A stretch of DNA of 64,000 nucleotides, from assembly GCF_019649055.1 (NCBI RefSeq), contig NW_026570446.1, positions 57,203 through 121,202 of the forward strand. The letters run 5' to 3'. The translations under genes were made by a program, and so were the position numbers. This DNA comes from Paramacrobiotus metropolitanus (lineage: Eukaryota > Tardigrada > Eutardigrada > Parachela > Macrobiotidae). The notes below the pieces were generated by a model, which saw only the letters and a list, made by a program, of their open reading frames with translations, was not told where the DNA came from and ran no database searches. Positions 15,001-29,297 of the stretch are shown here, in pieces (position 1 is the stretch's first letter; each line of letters starts with the position of its first letter).

Positions 15001-15675
15001 TTTAGATCTCAATAACTACGTGGTGAAACTGCTCCAAAGTCTGTTTTAAGGGTTATTTGATGCGCTGAGCACGAATTTCAAGTCGGTTTGCAAAAAAAAT
15101 TTCACCGAAAAAAGTTATGGAAAACTTGACTATTCACCGGCATTTTTAGATCTCAATAACTACGTGGTGAAACTGCTCCAAAGTCTGCTTTTAAAGGTTA
15201 TTTGATGCGCTGAGCACGAATCTGATATCGGTTTGCAAAAAAATTTCACCAGAAGAAGTTACTGTCAGACGTGTCACATTTTCGCCATGTTGTCAGAACT
15301 CAATAACTACGTGGTGAAACTGCTCCAAAGTCTGCTTTTAAGGTTATTCGATGCGCTGAGCACGAATTTCAAGTCGGTTTGCAAAAAAATTTCACCGAAA
15401 AAGTTATGGAAAACTTGACTATTCACCGGCATTTTTAGATCTCAATAACTACGTGGTGAAACTGCTCCAAAGTCTGTTTTAAGGGTTATTCGATGCGCTG
15501 AGCACGAATCTGAGATCGGTTTGCAAAAAAAATTTCACCAAAAGTTACTGTCAGACGTCACATTTTCGCCATGTTGTCAGAACTCAATAACTACGTGGTG
15601 AAACTGCTCCAAAGTCTGCTTTTAAGGGTTATTCGATGCGCTGAGCACGAATTTCGGTCGGTTTGCAAAAAAATT

Positions 15676-15715
15676 TCACCGAAAAAAAAGTTATTTCACC
15701 GTTATGAAAACTTGA
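15676..15715 (+). repeat. Small internal duplication at the B-module boundary
   Basis: After the caccgaaaaaaaag stretch the sequence reads ttatttcaccgttatgaaaac, so ttatttcaccg is inserted before the normal ttatg. It is a 10-12 bp partial duplication of the preceding tttcaccg segment. Confidence 0.7.
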
Positions 15716-18700
15716 CTTTCACCGGCATTTTTAGATCTCAATAACTACGTGGTGAAACTGCTCCAAAGTCTGCTTTTAAGGGTTATTTGATGCGCTGAGC
15801 ACGAATCTGAAATCGGTTTGCAAAAAAAATTTCACTAGAAGAAGTTACTGTCAGACGTGTCACATTTTCGCCATGTTGTCAGAACTCAATAACTACGTGG
15901 TGAAACTGCTCCAAAGTCTGCTTTTAAGGGTTATTCGATGCGCTGAGCACGAATTTCAAGTCGGTTTGCAAAAAAATTTCACCGAAAAAAGTTATGGAAA
16001 ACTTGACTATTCACCGGCATTTTTAGATCTCAATAACTACGAGGTGAAACTGCTCCAAAGTCTGCTTTTAAGGGTTATTCGATGCGCTGAGCACGAAATT
16101 CAAGTCGGTTTGCAAAAAAATTTCACCGAAAAAGGTTATGGAAAACTTGACTATTCACCGGCATTTTTAGATCTCAATAACTACGTGGTGAAACTGCTCC
16201 AAAGTCTGCTTTTAAGGGTTATTCGATGCGCTGAGCACGAAATTCAAGTCGGTTTGCAAAAAAATTTCACCGAAAAATTATGGAAAACTTGACTATTCAC
16301 CGGCATTTTAGATCTCAATAACTACGTGGTGAAACTGCTCCAAAGTCTGCTTTTAAGGGTTATTCGATGCGCTGAGCACGAATTTCAAGTCGGTTTGCAA
16401 AAAAATTTCACCGAAAAAGTTATGGAAAACTTGACTATTCACCGGCATTTTAGATCTCAATAACTACGTGGTGAAACTGCTCCAAAGTCTGCTTTTAAGG
16501 TTATTCGATGCGCTGAGCACGAATCTGAAATCGGTTTGCAAAAAAATTTCACCAGAAAAGTTACTGTCAGACGTGTCACATTTTCGCCATGTTGTCAGAA
16601 CTCAATAACTACGTGGTGAAACTGCTCCAAAGTCTGCTTTTAAGGTTATTCGATGCGCTGAGCACGAATTTCAAGTCGGTTTGCAAAAAAATTTCACCGA
16701 AAAAGTTATGGAAAACTTGACTATTCACCGGCATTTTTAGATCTCAATAACTACGTGGTGAAACTGCTCCAAAGTCTGCTTTTAAGGGTTATTCGATGCG
16801 CTGAGCACGAATCTGAGATCGGTTTGCAAAAAAATTTCACCAAAAGTTACTGTCAGACGTGTCACATTTTCGCCATGTTGTCAGAACTCAATAACTACGT
16901 GGTGAAACTGCTCCAAAGTCTGCTTTTAAGGGTTATTCGATGCGCTGAGCACGAATCTGAAATCGGTTTGCAAAAAAATTTCACCAGAAAAGTTACTGTC
17001 AGACGTCACATTTTCGCCATGTTGTCAGAACTCAATAACTACGTGGTGAAACTGCTCCAAAGTCTGCTTTTAAGGGTTATTCGATGCGCTGAGCACGAAT
17101 TTCAAGTCGGTTTGCAAAAAAATTTCACCGAAAAAGTTATGGAAAACTTGACTATTCACCGGCATTTTAGATCTCAATAACTACGTGGTGAAACTGCTCC
17201 AAAGTCTGCTTTTAAAGGTTATTTGATGCGCTGAGCACGAATCTGAAATCGGTTTGCAAAAAAATTTCACCAGAAAAGTTACTGTCAGACGTGTCACATT
17301 TTCGCCATGTTGTCAGAACTCAATAACTACGTGGTGAAACTGCTCCAAAGTCTGCTTTTAAGGTTTTTCGATGCGCTGAGCACGAATTTCAAGTCGGTTT
17401 GCAAAAAAATTTCACCGAAAAATGGAAAACTTGACTATTCACCGGCATTTTAGATCTCAATAACTACGTGGTGAAACTGCTCCAAAGTCTGCTTTTAAGG
17501 GTTATTCGATGCGCTGAGCACGAAATTCAAGTCGGTTTGCAAAAAAAATTTCACCGAAAAAGGTTATGGAAAACTTGACTATTCACCGGCATTTTTAGAT
17601 CTCAATAACTACGAGGTGAAACTGCTCCAAAGTCTGCTTTTAAGGGTTATTCGATGCGCTGAGCACGAAATTCAAGTCGGTTTGCAAAAAAAATTTCACC
17701 GAAAATGTTATGGAAAACTTGACTATTCACCGGCATTTTTAGATCTCAATAACTACGTGGTGAAACTGCTCCAAAGTCTGTTTTTAAGGGTTATTTGATG
17801 CGCTGAGCACGAATTTCAAGTCGGTTTGCAAAAAAAATTTCACCGAAAATGTTATGGAAAACTTGACTATTCACCGGCATTTTTAGATCTCAATAACTAC
17901 GTGGTGAAACTGCTCCAAAGTCTGAATTTAAGGGTTATTTGATGCGCTGAGCACGAATCTGAAATCGGTTTGCAAAAAAAATTTCACCAGAAAAGGTTAA
18001 TGTCAGACGTGTCACATTTTCGCCATGTTGTCAGAACTCAATAACTACGTGGTAAAACTGCTCCAAGGTCTGCTTTTAAGGGTTATTCGATGCGCTGAGC
18101 ACGAATTTCAAGTCGGTTTGCAAAAAAATTTCACCGAAAAAAGTTATGGAAAACTTGACTATTCACCGGCATTTTAGATCTCAATAACTACGTGGTGAAA
18201 CTGCTCCAAAGTCTGCTTTTAAGGGTTATTCGATGCGCTGAGCACGAATCTGAGATCGGTTTGCAAAAAAATTTCACCAAAAAAGTTACTGTCAGACGTC
18301 ACATTTTCGCCATGTTGTCAGAACTCAATAACTACGTGGTGAAACTGCTCAAAGTCTGCTTTTAAGGGTTATTCGATGCGCTGAGCACGAATCTGAAATC
18401 GGTTTGCAAAAAAATTTCACCAGAAAAGTTACTGTCAGACGTGTCACATTTTCGCCATGTTGTCAGAACTCAATAACTACGTGGTGAAACTGCTCCAAAG
18501 TCTGCTTTTAAGGGTTATTCGATGCGCTGAGCACGAATTTCAAGTCGGTTTGCAAAAAAAATTTCACCGAAAAAAGTTATGGAAAACTTGACTATTCACC
18601 GGCATTTTAGATCTCAATAACTACGTGGTGAAACTGCTCCAAAGTCTGCTTTTAAGGGTTATTTGATGCGCTGAGCACGAATCTGAGATCGGTTTGCAAA

Positions 18701-19478
18701 AAAAATTTCACCAGAAAAGTTACTGTCAGACGTCACATTTTCGCCATGTTGTCAGAACTCAATAACTACGTGGTGAAACTGCTCCAAAGTCTGCTTTTAA
18801 TAGTTATTCGATGCGCTGAGCACGAATCTGAAATCGGTTTGCAAAAAAAATTTCACCAGAAAAGTTACTGTCAGACGTGTCACATTTTCGGCATGTTGTC
18901 AGAACTCAATAACTACGTGGTGAAACTGCTCCAAAGTCTGCTTTTAAGGGTTATTTCGATGCGCTGAGCACGAATCTGAAATCGGTTTGCAAAAAAATTT
19001 CACCAGAAAAGTTACTGTCAGACGTGTCACATTTTCGCCATGTTGTCAGAACTCAATAACTACGTGGTGAAACTGCTCCAAAGTCTGCTTTTAAGGGTTA
19101 TTCGATGCGCTGAGCACGAATTTCAAGTCGGTTTGCAAAAAAATTTCACCAAAAAAGTTATGGAAAACTTGACTTTTCACCGGCATTTTTGATCTCAATA
19201 ACTACGTGGTGAAACTGCTCCAAAGTCTGCTTTTAAGGGTTATTTGATGCGCTGAGCACGAATCTGAATCGGTTTGCAAAAAAATTTCACCAGAAAAGTT
19301 ACTGTCAGACGTGTCACATTTTCGCCATGTTGTCAGAACTCAATAACTACGTGGTGAAACTGCTCCAAAGTCTGCTTTTAAGTTATTCGATGCGCTGAGC
19401 ACGAATTTCAAGTCGGTTTGCAAAAAAATTTCACCGAAAAAGTTATGGAAAACTTGACTATTCACCGGCATTTTAGAT

Positions 19479-19682
19479 CTCAATAACTACGTGGTGAAAC
19501 TGCTCCAAAGTCTGCTTTTAAGGGTTATTCGATGCGCTGGCATTTTAGATCTCAATAACTACGTGGTGAAACTGCTCCAAAGTCTGGGGTTATTCGATGC
19601 GCTGAGCACGAAAAGTCGGTTTGCAAAAAAATTTCACCGAAAAAAGTTATGGAAAACCTGACTATTCACCGGCATTTTAGAT
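19479..19682 (+). repeat. Two truncated satellite monomers
   Basis: The unit starting at 19479 stops after gatgcgctg and jumps directly to gcattttagat, leaving a 72 bp monomer (19479-19550). The next unit (19551-19682, about 132 bp) lacks the tail of the ctgcttttaa stretch, reading gtctggggttattcg, and part of the following tttcaagtc stretch, reading gaaaagtcgg. These are internal deletions in an otherwise regular array, joined at little or no homology. Confidence 0.85.
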
Positions 19683-22600
19683 CTCAATAACTACGTGGTG
19701 AAACTGCTCCAAAGTCTGCTTTTAAGGGTTATTTGATGCGCTGAGCACGAATTTCAAGTCGGTTTGCAAAAAAATTTCACCGAAAAGTTATGGAAAACTT
19801 GACTATTCACCGGCATTTTAGATCTCAATAACTACGTGGTGAAACTGCTCCAAAGTCTGCTTTTAAGGGTTATTTGATGCGCTGAGCACGAATCTGAGAT
19901 CGGTTTGCAAAAAAATTTCACCAGAAAAGTTACTGTCAGACGTGTCACATTTTCGCCATGTTGTCAGAACTCAATAACTACGTGGTGAAACTGCTCCAAA
20001 GTCTGCTTTTAATAGTTATTCGATGCGCTGAGCACGAATCTGAAATCGGTTTGCAAAAAAATTTCACCAGAAAAGTTACTGTCAGACGTGTCACATTTTC
20101 GCCATGTTGTCAGAACTCAATAACTACGTGGTGAAACTGCTCCAAAGTCTGCTTTTAAGGTTATTCGATGCGCTGAGCACGAATTTCAAGTCGGTTTGCA
20201 AAAAAATTTCACCGAAAAAAGTTATGGAAAACTTGACTATTCACCGGCATTTTTAGATCTCAATAACTACGTGGTGAAACTGCTCCAAAGTCTGCTTTTA
20301 AGGGTTATTCGATGCGCTGAGCACGAATCCCAGTCGGTTTGCAAAAAAATTTCACCGAAAAAAGTTATGGAAAACGTGACTATTCACCGGCATTTTAGAT
20401 CTCAATAACTACGTGGTGAAACTGCTCCAAAGTCTGCTTTTAAGGGTTATTCGATGCGCTGAGCACGAATTTCAAGTCGGTTTGCAAAAAAATTTCACCG
20501 AAAAAAGTTATGGAAAACTTGACTATTCACCGGCATTTTAGATCTCAATAACTACGTGGTGAAACTGCTCCAAAGTCTGCTTTTAAGGGTTATTCGATGC
20601 GCTGAGCACGAATCTGAAATCGGTTTGCAAAAAAATTTCACCAGAAAAAGTTATTGTCAGATCGTGTCACATTTTCGCCATGTTGTCAGAACTCAATAAC
20701 TACGTGGTGAAACTGCTCCAAAGTCTGCTTTTAAGGGTTATTCGATGCGCTGAGCACGAATTTCAAGTCGGTTTGCAAAAAAATTTCACCGAAAAAAGTT
20801 ATGGAAAACTTGACTATTCACCGGCATTTTAGATCTCAATAACTACGTGGTGAAACTGCTCCAAAGTCTGCTTTTAAGGGTTATTCGATGCGCTGAGCAC
20901 GAATCTGAAATCGGTTTGCAAAAAAATTTCACCAGAAAAAGTTACTGTCAGACGTGTCACATTTTCGCCATGTTGTCAGAACTCAATAACTACGTGGTGA
21001 AACTGCTCCAAAGTCTGCTTTTAAGGTTATTCGATGCGCTGAGCACGAATTTCAAGTCGGTTTGCAAAAAAATTTCACCGAAAAAAGTTATGGAAAATTT
21101 GACTATTCACCGGCATTTTAGATCTCAATAACTACGTGGTGAAACTGCTCCAAAGTCTGCTTTTAAGGGTTATTCGATGCGCTGAGCACGAATTTCAAGT
21201 CGGTTTGCAAAAAAATTTCACCGAAAAAGTTATGGAAAACTTGACTATTCACCGGCATTTTAGATCTCAATAACTACGTGGTGAAACTGCTCCAAAGTCT
21301 GTTTTTAAGGGTTATTCGATGCGCTGAGCACGAATTTCAAGTCGGTTTGCAAAAAAATTTCACCGAAAAAGTTATGGAAAACTTGACTATTCACCGGCAT
21401 TTTAGATCTCAATAACTACGTGGTGAAACTGCTCAAAGTCTGCTTTTAAGGGTTATTCGATGCGCTGAGCACGAATTTGAGTCGGTTTGCAAAAAAAATT
21501 TCACCAGAAAAGTTACTGTCAGACGTGTCACATTTTCGCCATGTTGTGAGAACTCAATAACTACGTGGTGAAACTGCTCCAAAGTCTGCTTTTAAGGGTT
21601 ATTCGATGCGCTGAGCACGAATCTGAAATCGGTTTGCAAAAAAATTTCACCAGAAGAAGTTACTGTCAGACGTGTCACATTTTCGCCATGTTGTCAGAAC
21701 TCAATAACTACGTGGTGAAACTGCTCCAAAGTCTGCTTTTAAGGGTTATTCGATGCGCTGAGCACGAATTTCAAGTCGGTTTGCAAAAAAAATTTCACCG
21801 AAAAAAGTTATGGAAAACTTGACTATTCACCGGCATTTTTAGATCTCAATAACTACGTGGTGAAACTGCTCCAAAGTCTGCTTTTAAGGGTTATTCGATG
21901 CGCTGAGCACGAAATTCAAGTCGGTTTGCAAAAAAATTTCACCGAAAAATTATGGAAAACCTGACTATTCACCGGCATTTTTAGATCTCAATAACTACGT
22001 GGTGAAACTGCTCCAAAGTCTGCTTTTAAGGGTTATTCGATGCGCTGAGCACGAATTTCAAGTCGGTTTGCAAAAAAATTTCACCGAAAAAGTTATGGAA
22101 AACTTGACTATTCACCGGCATTTTTAGATCTCAATAACTACGTGGTGTAACTGCTCAAAAGTCTGCTTTTAAGGGTTATTTGATGCGCTGAGCACGAATC
22201 TGAGATCGGTTTGCAAAAAAAATTTCACCAGGAAAAGTTACTGTCAGACGTGTCACATTTTCGCCATGTTGTCAGAACTCAATAACTACGTGGTGAAACT
22301 GCTCCAAAGTCTGCTTTAATAGTTATTCGATGCGCTGAGCACGAATCTGGAGATCGGCTTGCAAAAAAATTTCACCAGAAAAGTTACTGTCAGACGTGTC
22401 ACATTTTCGCCATGTTGTCAGAACTCAATAACTACGTGGTGAAACTGCTCCAAAGTCTGCTTTTAAGGGTTATTCGATGCGCTGAGCACGAATTTCAAGT
22501 CGGTTTGCAAAAAAATTCTCACCAGAAAAGTTATGGAAAACTTGACTATTCACCGGCATTTTAGATCTCAATAACTACGTGGTGAAACTGCTCCAAAGTC

Positions 22601-25600
22601 TGCTTTTAAGGGTTATTCGATGCGCTGAGCACGAAATTCAAGTCGGTTTGCAAAAAAATTTCACCGAAAAATTATGGAAAACTTGACTATTCACCGGCAT
22701 TTTAGATCTCAATAACTACGTGGTGAAACTGCTCCAAAGTCTGCTTTTAAGGGTTATTCGATGCGCTGAGCACGAATTTCAAGTCGGTTTGCAAAAAAAT
22801 TTCACCGAAAAAGTTACTGTCAGACGTGTCACATTTTCGCCATGTTGTCAGAACTCAATAACTACGTGGTGAAACTGCTCCAAAGTCTGCTTTTAAGGGT
22901 TATTCGATGCGCTGAGCACGAATTTCAAGTCGGTTTGCAAAAAAAATTTCACCGAAAAAGTTATGGAAAACTTGACTATTCACCGGCATTTTTAGATCTC
23001 AATAACTACGTGGTGAAACTGCCCCAAAGTCTGCTTTTAAAGGTTATTTGATGCGCTGAGCACGAATCTGAAATCGGTTTGCAAAAAAATTTCACCAGAA
23101 AAGTTACTGTCAGACGTGTCACATTTTCGCCATGTTGTCAGAACTCAATAACTACGTGGTGAAACTGCTCCAAAGTCTGCTTTTAAGGTTATTCGATGCG
23201 CTGAGCACGAATTTCAAGTCGGTTTGCAAAAAAATTTCACCGAAAAAGTTATGGAAAACTTGACTATTCACCGGCATTTTAGATCTCAATAACTACGTGG
23301 TGAAACGGGCTCCAAAGTCTGTTTTAAGGGTTATTCGATGCGCTGAGCACGAATTTCAAGTCGGTTTGCAAAAAAATTTTCACCGAAAAAAGTTATGGAA
23401 AACTTGACTATTCACCGGCATTTTAGATCTCAATAACTACGTGGTGAAACTGCTCCAAAGTCTGCTTTTAAAGGTTATTTGATGCGCTGAACACGAATCT
23501 GAAATCGGTTTGCAAAAAAAATTTCACCAGAAAAAGTTACTGTCAGACGTATCACATTTTCGCCATGTTGTCAGAACTCAATAACTACGTGGTGAAACTG
23601 CTCCAAAGTCTGCTTTTAAGGGTTATTCGATGCGCTGAGCACGAATTTCAAATCGGTTTGCAAAAAAATTTCACCGAAAAAGTTATGGAAAACTTGACTA
23701 TTCACCGGCATTTTAGATCTCAATAACTACGTGGTGAAACTGCTCCAAAGTCTGCTTTTAAAGGTTATTCGATGCGCTGAGCACGAATTTCAAGTCGGTT
23801 TGCAAAAAAATTTCACCGAAAAAGTTATGGAAAACTTGACTTTTCACCGGCATTTTGATATCAATAACATCGTGGTGAAACTCCTCCAAAGTCTGCTTTT
23901 AAGGGTTATTTGATGCGCTGAGCACGAATCTGATATCGGTTTGCAAAAAATTTACCAGAAGAGTTACTGTCAGACGTGTCACATTTTCGCCATGTTGTCA
24001 GAACTCAATAACTACGTGGTGAAACTGCTCCAAAGTCTGCTTTTAAGGGTTTTTCGATGCGCTGAGCACGAATTTCAAGTCGGTTTGCAAAAAAATTTCA
24101 CCGAAAAAAGTTATGGAAAACTTGACTATTCACCGGCATTTTAGATCTCAATAACTACGTGGTGAAACTGCTCCAAAGTCTGCTTTTAAGGGTTATTCGA
24201 TGCGCTGAGCACGAAATTCAAGTCGGTTTGCAAAAAAATTTCACCGAAAAAGTTATGGAAAACTCTGATTATTCACCGGCATTTTAGGTCTCAATAACTA
24301 CGTGGTGAGACTGCTCCAAAAGTCTGTTTTAAGGGTTATTCGATGCGCTGAGCACGAATTTCAAGTCGGTTTGCAAAAAAATTTCACCGAAAAAAGTTAT
24401 GGAAAACTTGACTATTCACCGGCATTTTAGATCTCAATAACTACGTGGTAGTAACTGCTCCAAAGTCTGTTTTTAAGGGTTATTTGATGCGCTGAGCACG
24501 AATCTGAGATCGGTTTGCAAAAAAAATTTCACCAGAAAAGTTACTGTCAGACGTGTCACATTTTCGCCATGTTGTCAGAACTCAATAACTGTGGTGAAAC
24601 TGCTCCAAAGTCTGCTTTAATAGTTATTCGATGCGCTGAGCACGAATCTGAAATTGGTTTGCAAAAAAATTTCACCAGAAAAGTTACTGTCAGACGTGTC
24701 ACATTTTCGCCATGTTGTCAGAACTCAATAACTACGTGGTGAAACTGCTCCAAAAGTCTGCTTTACATAGGGTTATTCGATGCGCTGAGCACGAATCTGA
24801 AATCGGTTTGCAAAAAAATTTCACCAGAAAAGTTACTGTCAGACGTGTCACATTTTCGCCATGTTGTCAGAACTCAATAACTACGTGGTGAAACTGCTCC
24901 AAAGTCTGCTTTTAAGGTTATTCGATGCGCTGAGCACGAATTTCAAATCAGTTTGCAAAAAAATTTCACCGAAAAAGTTATGGAAAACTTGACTATTCAC
25001 CGGCATTTTAGATCTCAATAACTACGTGGTAAAACCGCTCCAAAGTCTGTTTTTAAGGGTTATTCGATGCGCTGAGCACGAATTTCAAGTCGGTTTGCAA
25101 AAAAATTTCACCGAAAAAGTTATGGAAAACTTGACTTTTCACCGGCATTTTGATACTCAATAACTGCACGTGGTGAAACTGCTCCAAAGTCTGCTTTTAA
25201 GGGTTATTCGATGCGCTGAGCACGAATCTGAAATCGGTTTGCAAAAAAATTTCACCAGAAGTTACTGTCAGACGTGTCACATTTTCGCCATGTTGTCAGA
25301 ACTCAATAACTACGTGGTGAAACTGCTCCCAAAAGTCTGTTTTTAAGTGGTTTTTCGATGCGCTGAGCACGAATTTCAAGTCGGTTTGCAAAAAATTTCA
25401 CCGAAAAAAGTTATGGAAAACTTGACTATTCACCGGCATTTTAGATCTCAATAACTACGTGGTGAAACTGCTCCAAAGTCTGCTTTTAAGGGTTATTCGA
25501 TGCGCTGTGAGCACGAATTTCAAGTCGGTTTGCAAAAAAAATTTCACCGAAAAAGTTATGGAAAACCTACTATTCACCGGCATTTTAGATCTCAATAACT

Positions 25601-28034
25601 ACGTGGTGAAACTGCTCCAAAGTCTGTTTTAAGGGTTATTCGATGCGCTGAGCACGAATTTCAAGTCGGTTTGCAAAAAAATTTCACCGAAAAAAGTTAT
25701 GGAAAACTTGACTATTCACCGGCATTTTAGATCTCAATAACTACGTGGTGAAACTGCTCAAAGTCTGCTTTTAAGGGTTATTTGATGCGCTGAGCACGAA
25801 TCTGAGATCGGTTTGCAAAAAAATTTCACCAGAAAAGTTACTGTCAGACGTGTCACATTTTCGCCATGTTGTCAGAACTCAATAACTACGTGGTGAAACT
25901 GCTCCAAAGTCTGCTTTTAATAGTTATTCGATGCGCTGAGCACGAATCTGAACCGGTTTGCAAAAAAATTTCACCAGAAAAGTTACTGTCAGACGTGTCA
26001 CATTTTCGGCATGTTGTCAGAACTCAATAACTACGTGGTGAAACTGCTCCAAAGTCTGCTTTTAAGGGTTATTCGATGCGCTGAGCACGAATCTGAAATT
26101 GGTTTGCAAAAAAAATTTCACCAGAAAAGTTACTGTCAGACGTGTCACATTTTCGCCATGTTGTCAGAACTCAATAACTACGTGGTGAAACTGCTCCAAA
26201 GTCTGCTTTTAAGGTTATTCGATGCGCTGAGCACGAATTTCAAGTCGGTTTGCAAAAAAATTTCACCGAAAAAGTTATGGAAAACTTGACTATTCACCGG
26301 CATTTTTAGATCTCAATAACTACGTGGTGAAACTGCTCCAAAGTCTGCTTTTAAGGGTTATTCGATGCGCTGAGCACGAATTTCAAATCGGTTTGCAAAA
26401 AAATTTCACCGAAAAAGTTATGGAAAACTTGACTATTCACCGGCATTTTAGATCTCAATAACTACGTGGTGAAACTGCTCCAAAGTCTGCTTTTAAGGGT
26501 TATTCGATGCGCTGAGCACGAATCTGAAATCGGTTTGCAAAAAAATTTCACCAGAAAAGTTACTGTCAGACGTGTCACATTTTCGCCATGTTGTCAGAAC
26601 TCAATAACTACGTGGTGAAACTGCTCCAAAGTCTGTTTTTATGGTTATTCGATGCGCTGAGCACGAATTTCAAGTCGGTTTGCAAAAAAATTTCACCGAA
26701 AAAAGTTATGGAAAACTTGACTATTCACCGGCATTTTAGATCTCAATAACTACGTGGTGAAACTGCTCCAAAGTCTGCTTTTAAGGGTTATTCGATGCGC
26801 TGAGCACGAATCTCAAGTCGGTTTGCAAAAAATTTCACCGAAAAAGTTATGGAAAACTTGACTATTCACCGGCATTTTAGATCTCAATAACTACGTGGTG
26901 AAACTGCTCCAAAGTCTGTTTTAAGGGTTATTCGATGCGCTGAGCACGAATTTCAAGTCGGTTTGCAAAAAAATTTCACCGAAAAAAGTTATGGAAAACT
27001 TGACTATTCACCGGCATTTTAGATCTCAATAACTACGTGGTGAAACTGCTCCAAAGTCTGTTTTTGAAGGTTATTCGATGCGCTGAGCACGAATCTGAAA
27101 TCGGTTTGCAAAAAAATTTCACCAGAAAAGTTACTGTCAGACGTGTCACATTTTCGCCATGTTGTCAGAACTCAATAACTACGTGGTGAAACTGCTCCAA
27201 AGTCTGCTTTTGAAGGGTTATTCGATGCGCTGAGCACGAATTTCAAGTCGGTTTGCAAAAAAATTTCACCGAAAAAGTTATGGAAAACTTGACTATTCAC
27301 CGGCATTTTTAGATCTCAATAACTACGTGGTGAAACTGCTCCAAAGTCTGCTTTTAAGGGTTATTCGATGCGCTGAGCACGAATTTCAAGTCGGTTTGCA
27401 AAAAAAATTTCACCGAAAAAGTTATGGAAAACTTGACTATTCACCGGCATTTTAGATCTCAATAACTACGTGGTGAAACTGCTCCAAAGTCTGCTTTTAA
27501 GGGTTATTCGATGCGCTGAGCACGGAATTCAAAGTCGGTTTGCAGAAAAAATTTCACCGAAAAATTATGGAAAACTTGACTATTCACCGGCATTTTAGAT
27601 CTCAATAACTACGTGGTGAAACTGCTCCAAAGTCTGCTTTTAAGGGTTATTCGATGCGCTGAGCACGAATCTGAAATCGGTTTGCAAAAAAATTTCACCA
27701 GAAAAGTTACTGTCAGACGTGTCACATTTTCGCCATGTTGTCAGAACTCAATAACTACATGGTGAAACTGCTCCAAAGTCTGCTTTAAGGGTTATTTTTC
27801 GATGCGCTGAGCACGAATTTCAAGTCGGTTTGCAAAAAAATTTCACCGAAAAAGTTATGGAAAACTTGACTATTCACCGGCATTTTTAGATCCCAATAAC
27901 TACGTGGTGAAACTGCTCCAAAGTCTGCTTTTAAGGGTTATTCGATGCGCTGAGCACGAAATTCAAATCGGTTTGCAAAAAAATTTCACCGAAAAAATTA
28001 TGGAAAACTTGACTATTCACCGGCATTTTTAGAT

Positions 28035-28144
28035 CTCAATAACTACGTGGTGAAACTGCTCCAAAGTTATTCGATGCGCTGAGCACGAATTTCAAGTTAT
28101 TTCGCGGTTATGGAAAACTTGACTATTCACCGGCATTTTTAGAT
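28035..28144 (+). repeat. Internally deleted satellite monomer, 110 bp
   Basis: The monomer loses ctgcttttaaggg (ccaaag joins directly to ttattcg) and also most of the A-run segment, reading tttcaagttatttcgcgg before ttatggaaaac. The next unit starts in normal register at 28145. It is a type B unit with two internal deletions. Confidence 0.8.
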
Positions 28145-29297
28145 CTCAATAACTACGTGGTGAAACTGCTCCAAAGTCTGCTTTTAAAGGTTATTCGATG
28201 CGCGAGCACGAATCTGAAATCGGTTTGCAAAAAAATTTCACCAGAAAAGTTACTGTCAGACGTGTCACATTTTCGCCATGTTGTCAGAACTCAATAACTA
28301 CGTGGTGAAACTGCTCCAAAGTCTGCTTTGAAGGGTTATTCGATGCGCTGAGCACGAATTTCAAGTCGGTTTGCAAAAAAATTTCACCGAAAAAAGTTAT
28401 GGAAAACTTGACTATTCACCGGCATTTTAGATCTCAATAACTACGTGGTGAAACTGCTCCAAAGTCTGTTTTAAGGGTTATTCGATGCGCTGAGCACGAA
28501 TTTCAAGTCGGTTTGCAAAAAAAATTTCACCGAAAAAAGTTATGGAAAACTTGACTATTCACCGGCATTTTAGATCTCAATAACTACGTGGTGAAACTGC
28601 CCAAAAGTCTGCTTTAAGGGTTATTCGATGCGCTGAGCACGAAATTCAAATCGGTTTGCAAAAAAATTTCACCGAAAAAATTAGGGAAAACCTGACTATT
28701 CACCGGCATTTTTAGGTCTCAATAACTACGTGGTGAAACTGCTCCAAAGTCTGTTTTTAAGGGTTATTCGATGCGCTGAGCACGAATCTGAAATCGGTTT
28801 GCAAAAAAAATTTCACCAGAAAAAGTTACTGTCAGACGTGTCACATTTTCGCCATGTTGTCAGAACTCAATAACTACATGGTGAAACTGCTCCAAAGTCT
28901 GCTTTTAAGCGTTTTTCGATGCGCTGAGCACGAATTTCAAGTCGGTTTGCAAAAAAAATTTCACCGAAAAAAGTTATGGAAAACTTGACTATTCACCGGC
29001 ATTTTTAGATCTCAATAACTACGTGGTGAAACTGCTCCGAAGTCTGCTTTTAAGGGTTATTCGATGCGCTGAGCACGAAATTCAAGTCGGTTTGCAGAAA
29101 AAATTTCACCGAAAAATTATGGAAAACCTGACTATTCACCGGCATTTTTAGGTCTCAATAACTACGTGGTGAAACTGCTCCAAAGTCTGTTTTTAAGGGT
29201 TATTCGATGCGCTGAGCACGAATTTCAAGTCGGTTTGCAAAAAAAATTTCACCGAAAAAAGTTATGGAAAACTTGACTATTCACCGGCATTTTAGAT

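Larger units (their letters stand above)
1..29297 (+). repeat. Satellite block I: irregular mixture of A and B monomers
   Basis: About 200 monomers with no fixed order. Runs of one to four A units alternate with runs of one to four B units. B units mostly end in ttttagatctcaat, giving a BglII site, and read gactattcaccgg. Loose higher-order structure is visible: an A variant with tttaatagttattcg recurs near 4935, 8840, 10875, 18800, 20010, 25917 (a one-T-shorter form near 30, 22315 and 24615), usually just after an A variant with tctgagatcgg. A cggcatgttg variant recurs near 5024, 10966, 18887 and 26006. The intervals (for example 3908, 2034 and 7923 bp between matching monomers) are unequal. 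Single-base indels are very frequent. No gene is present; open frames here are read-through of the repeat. Confidence 0.9.
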
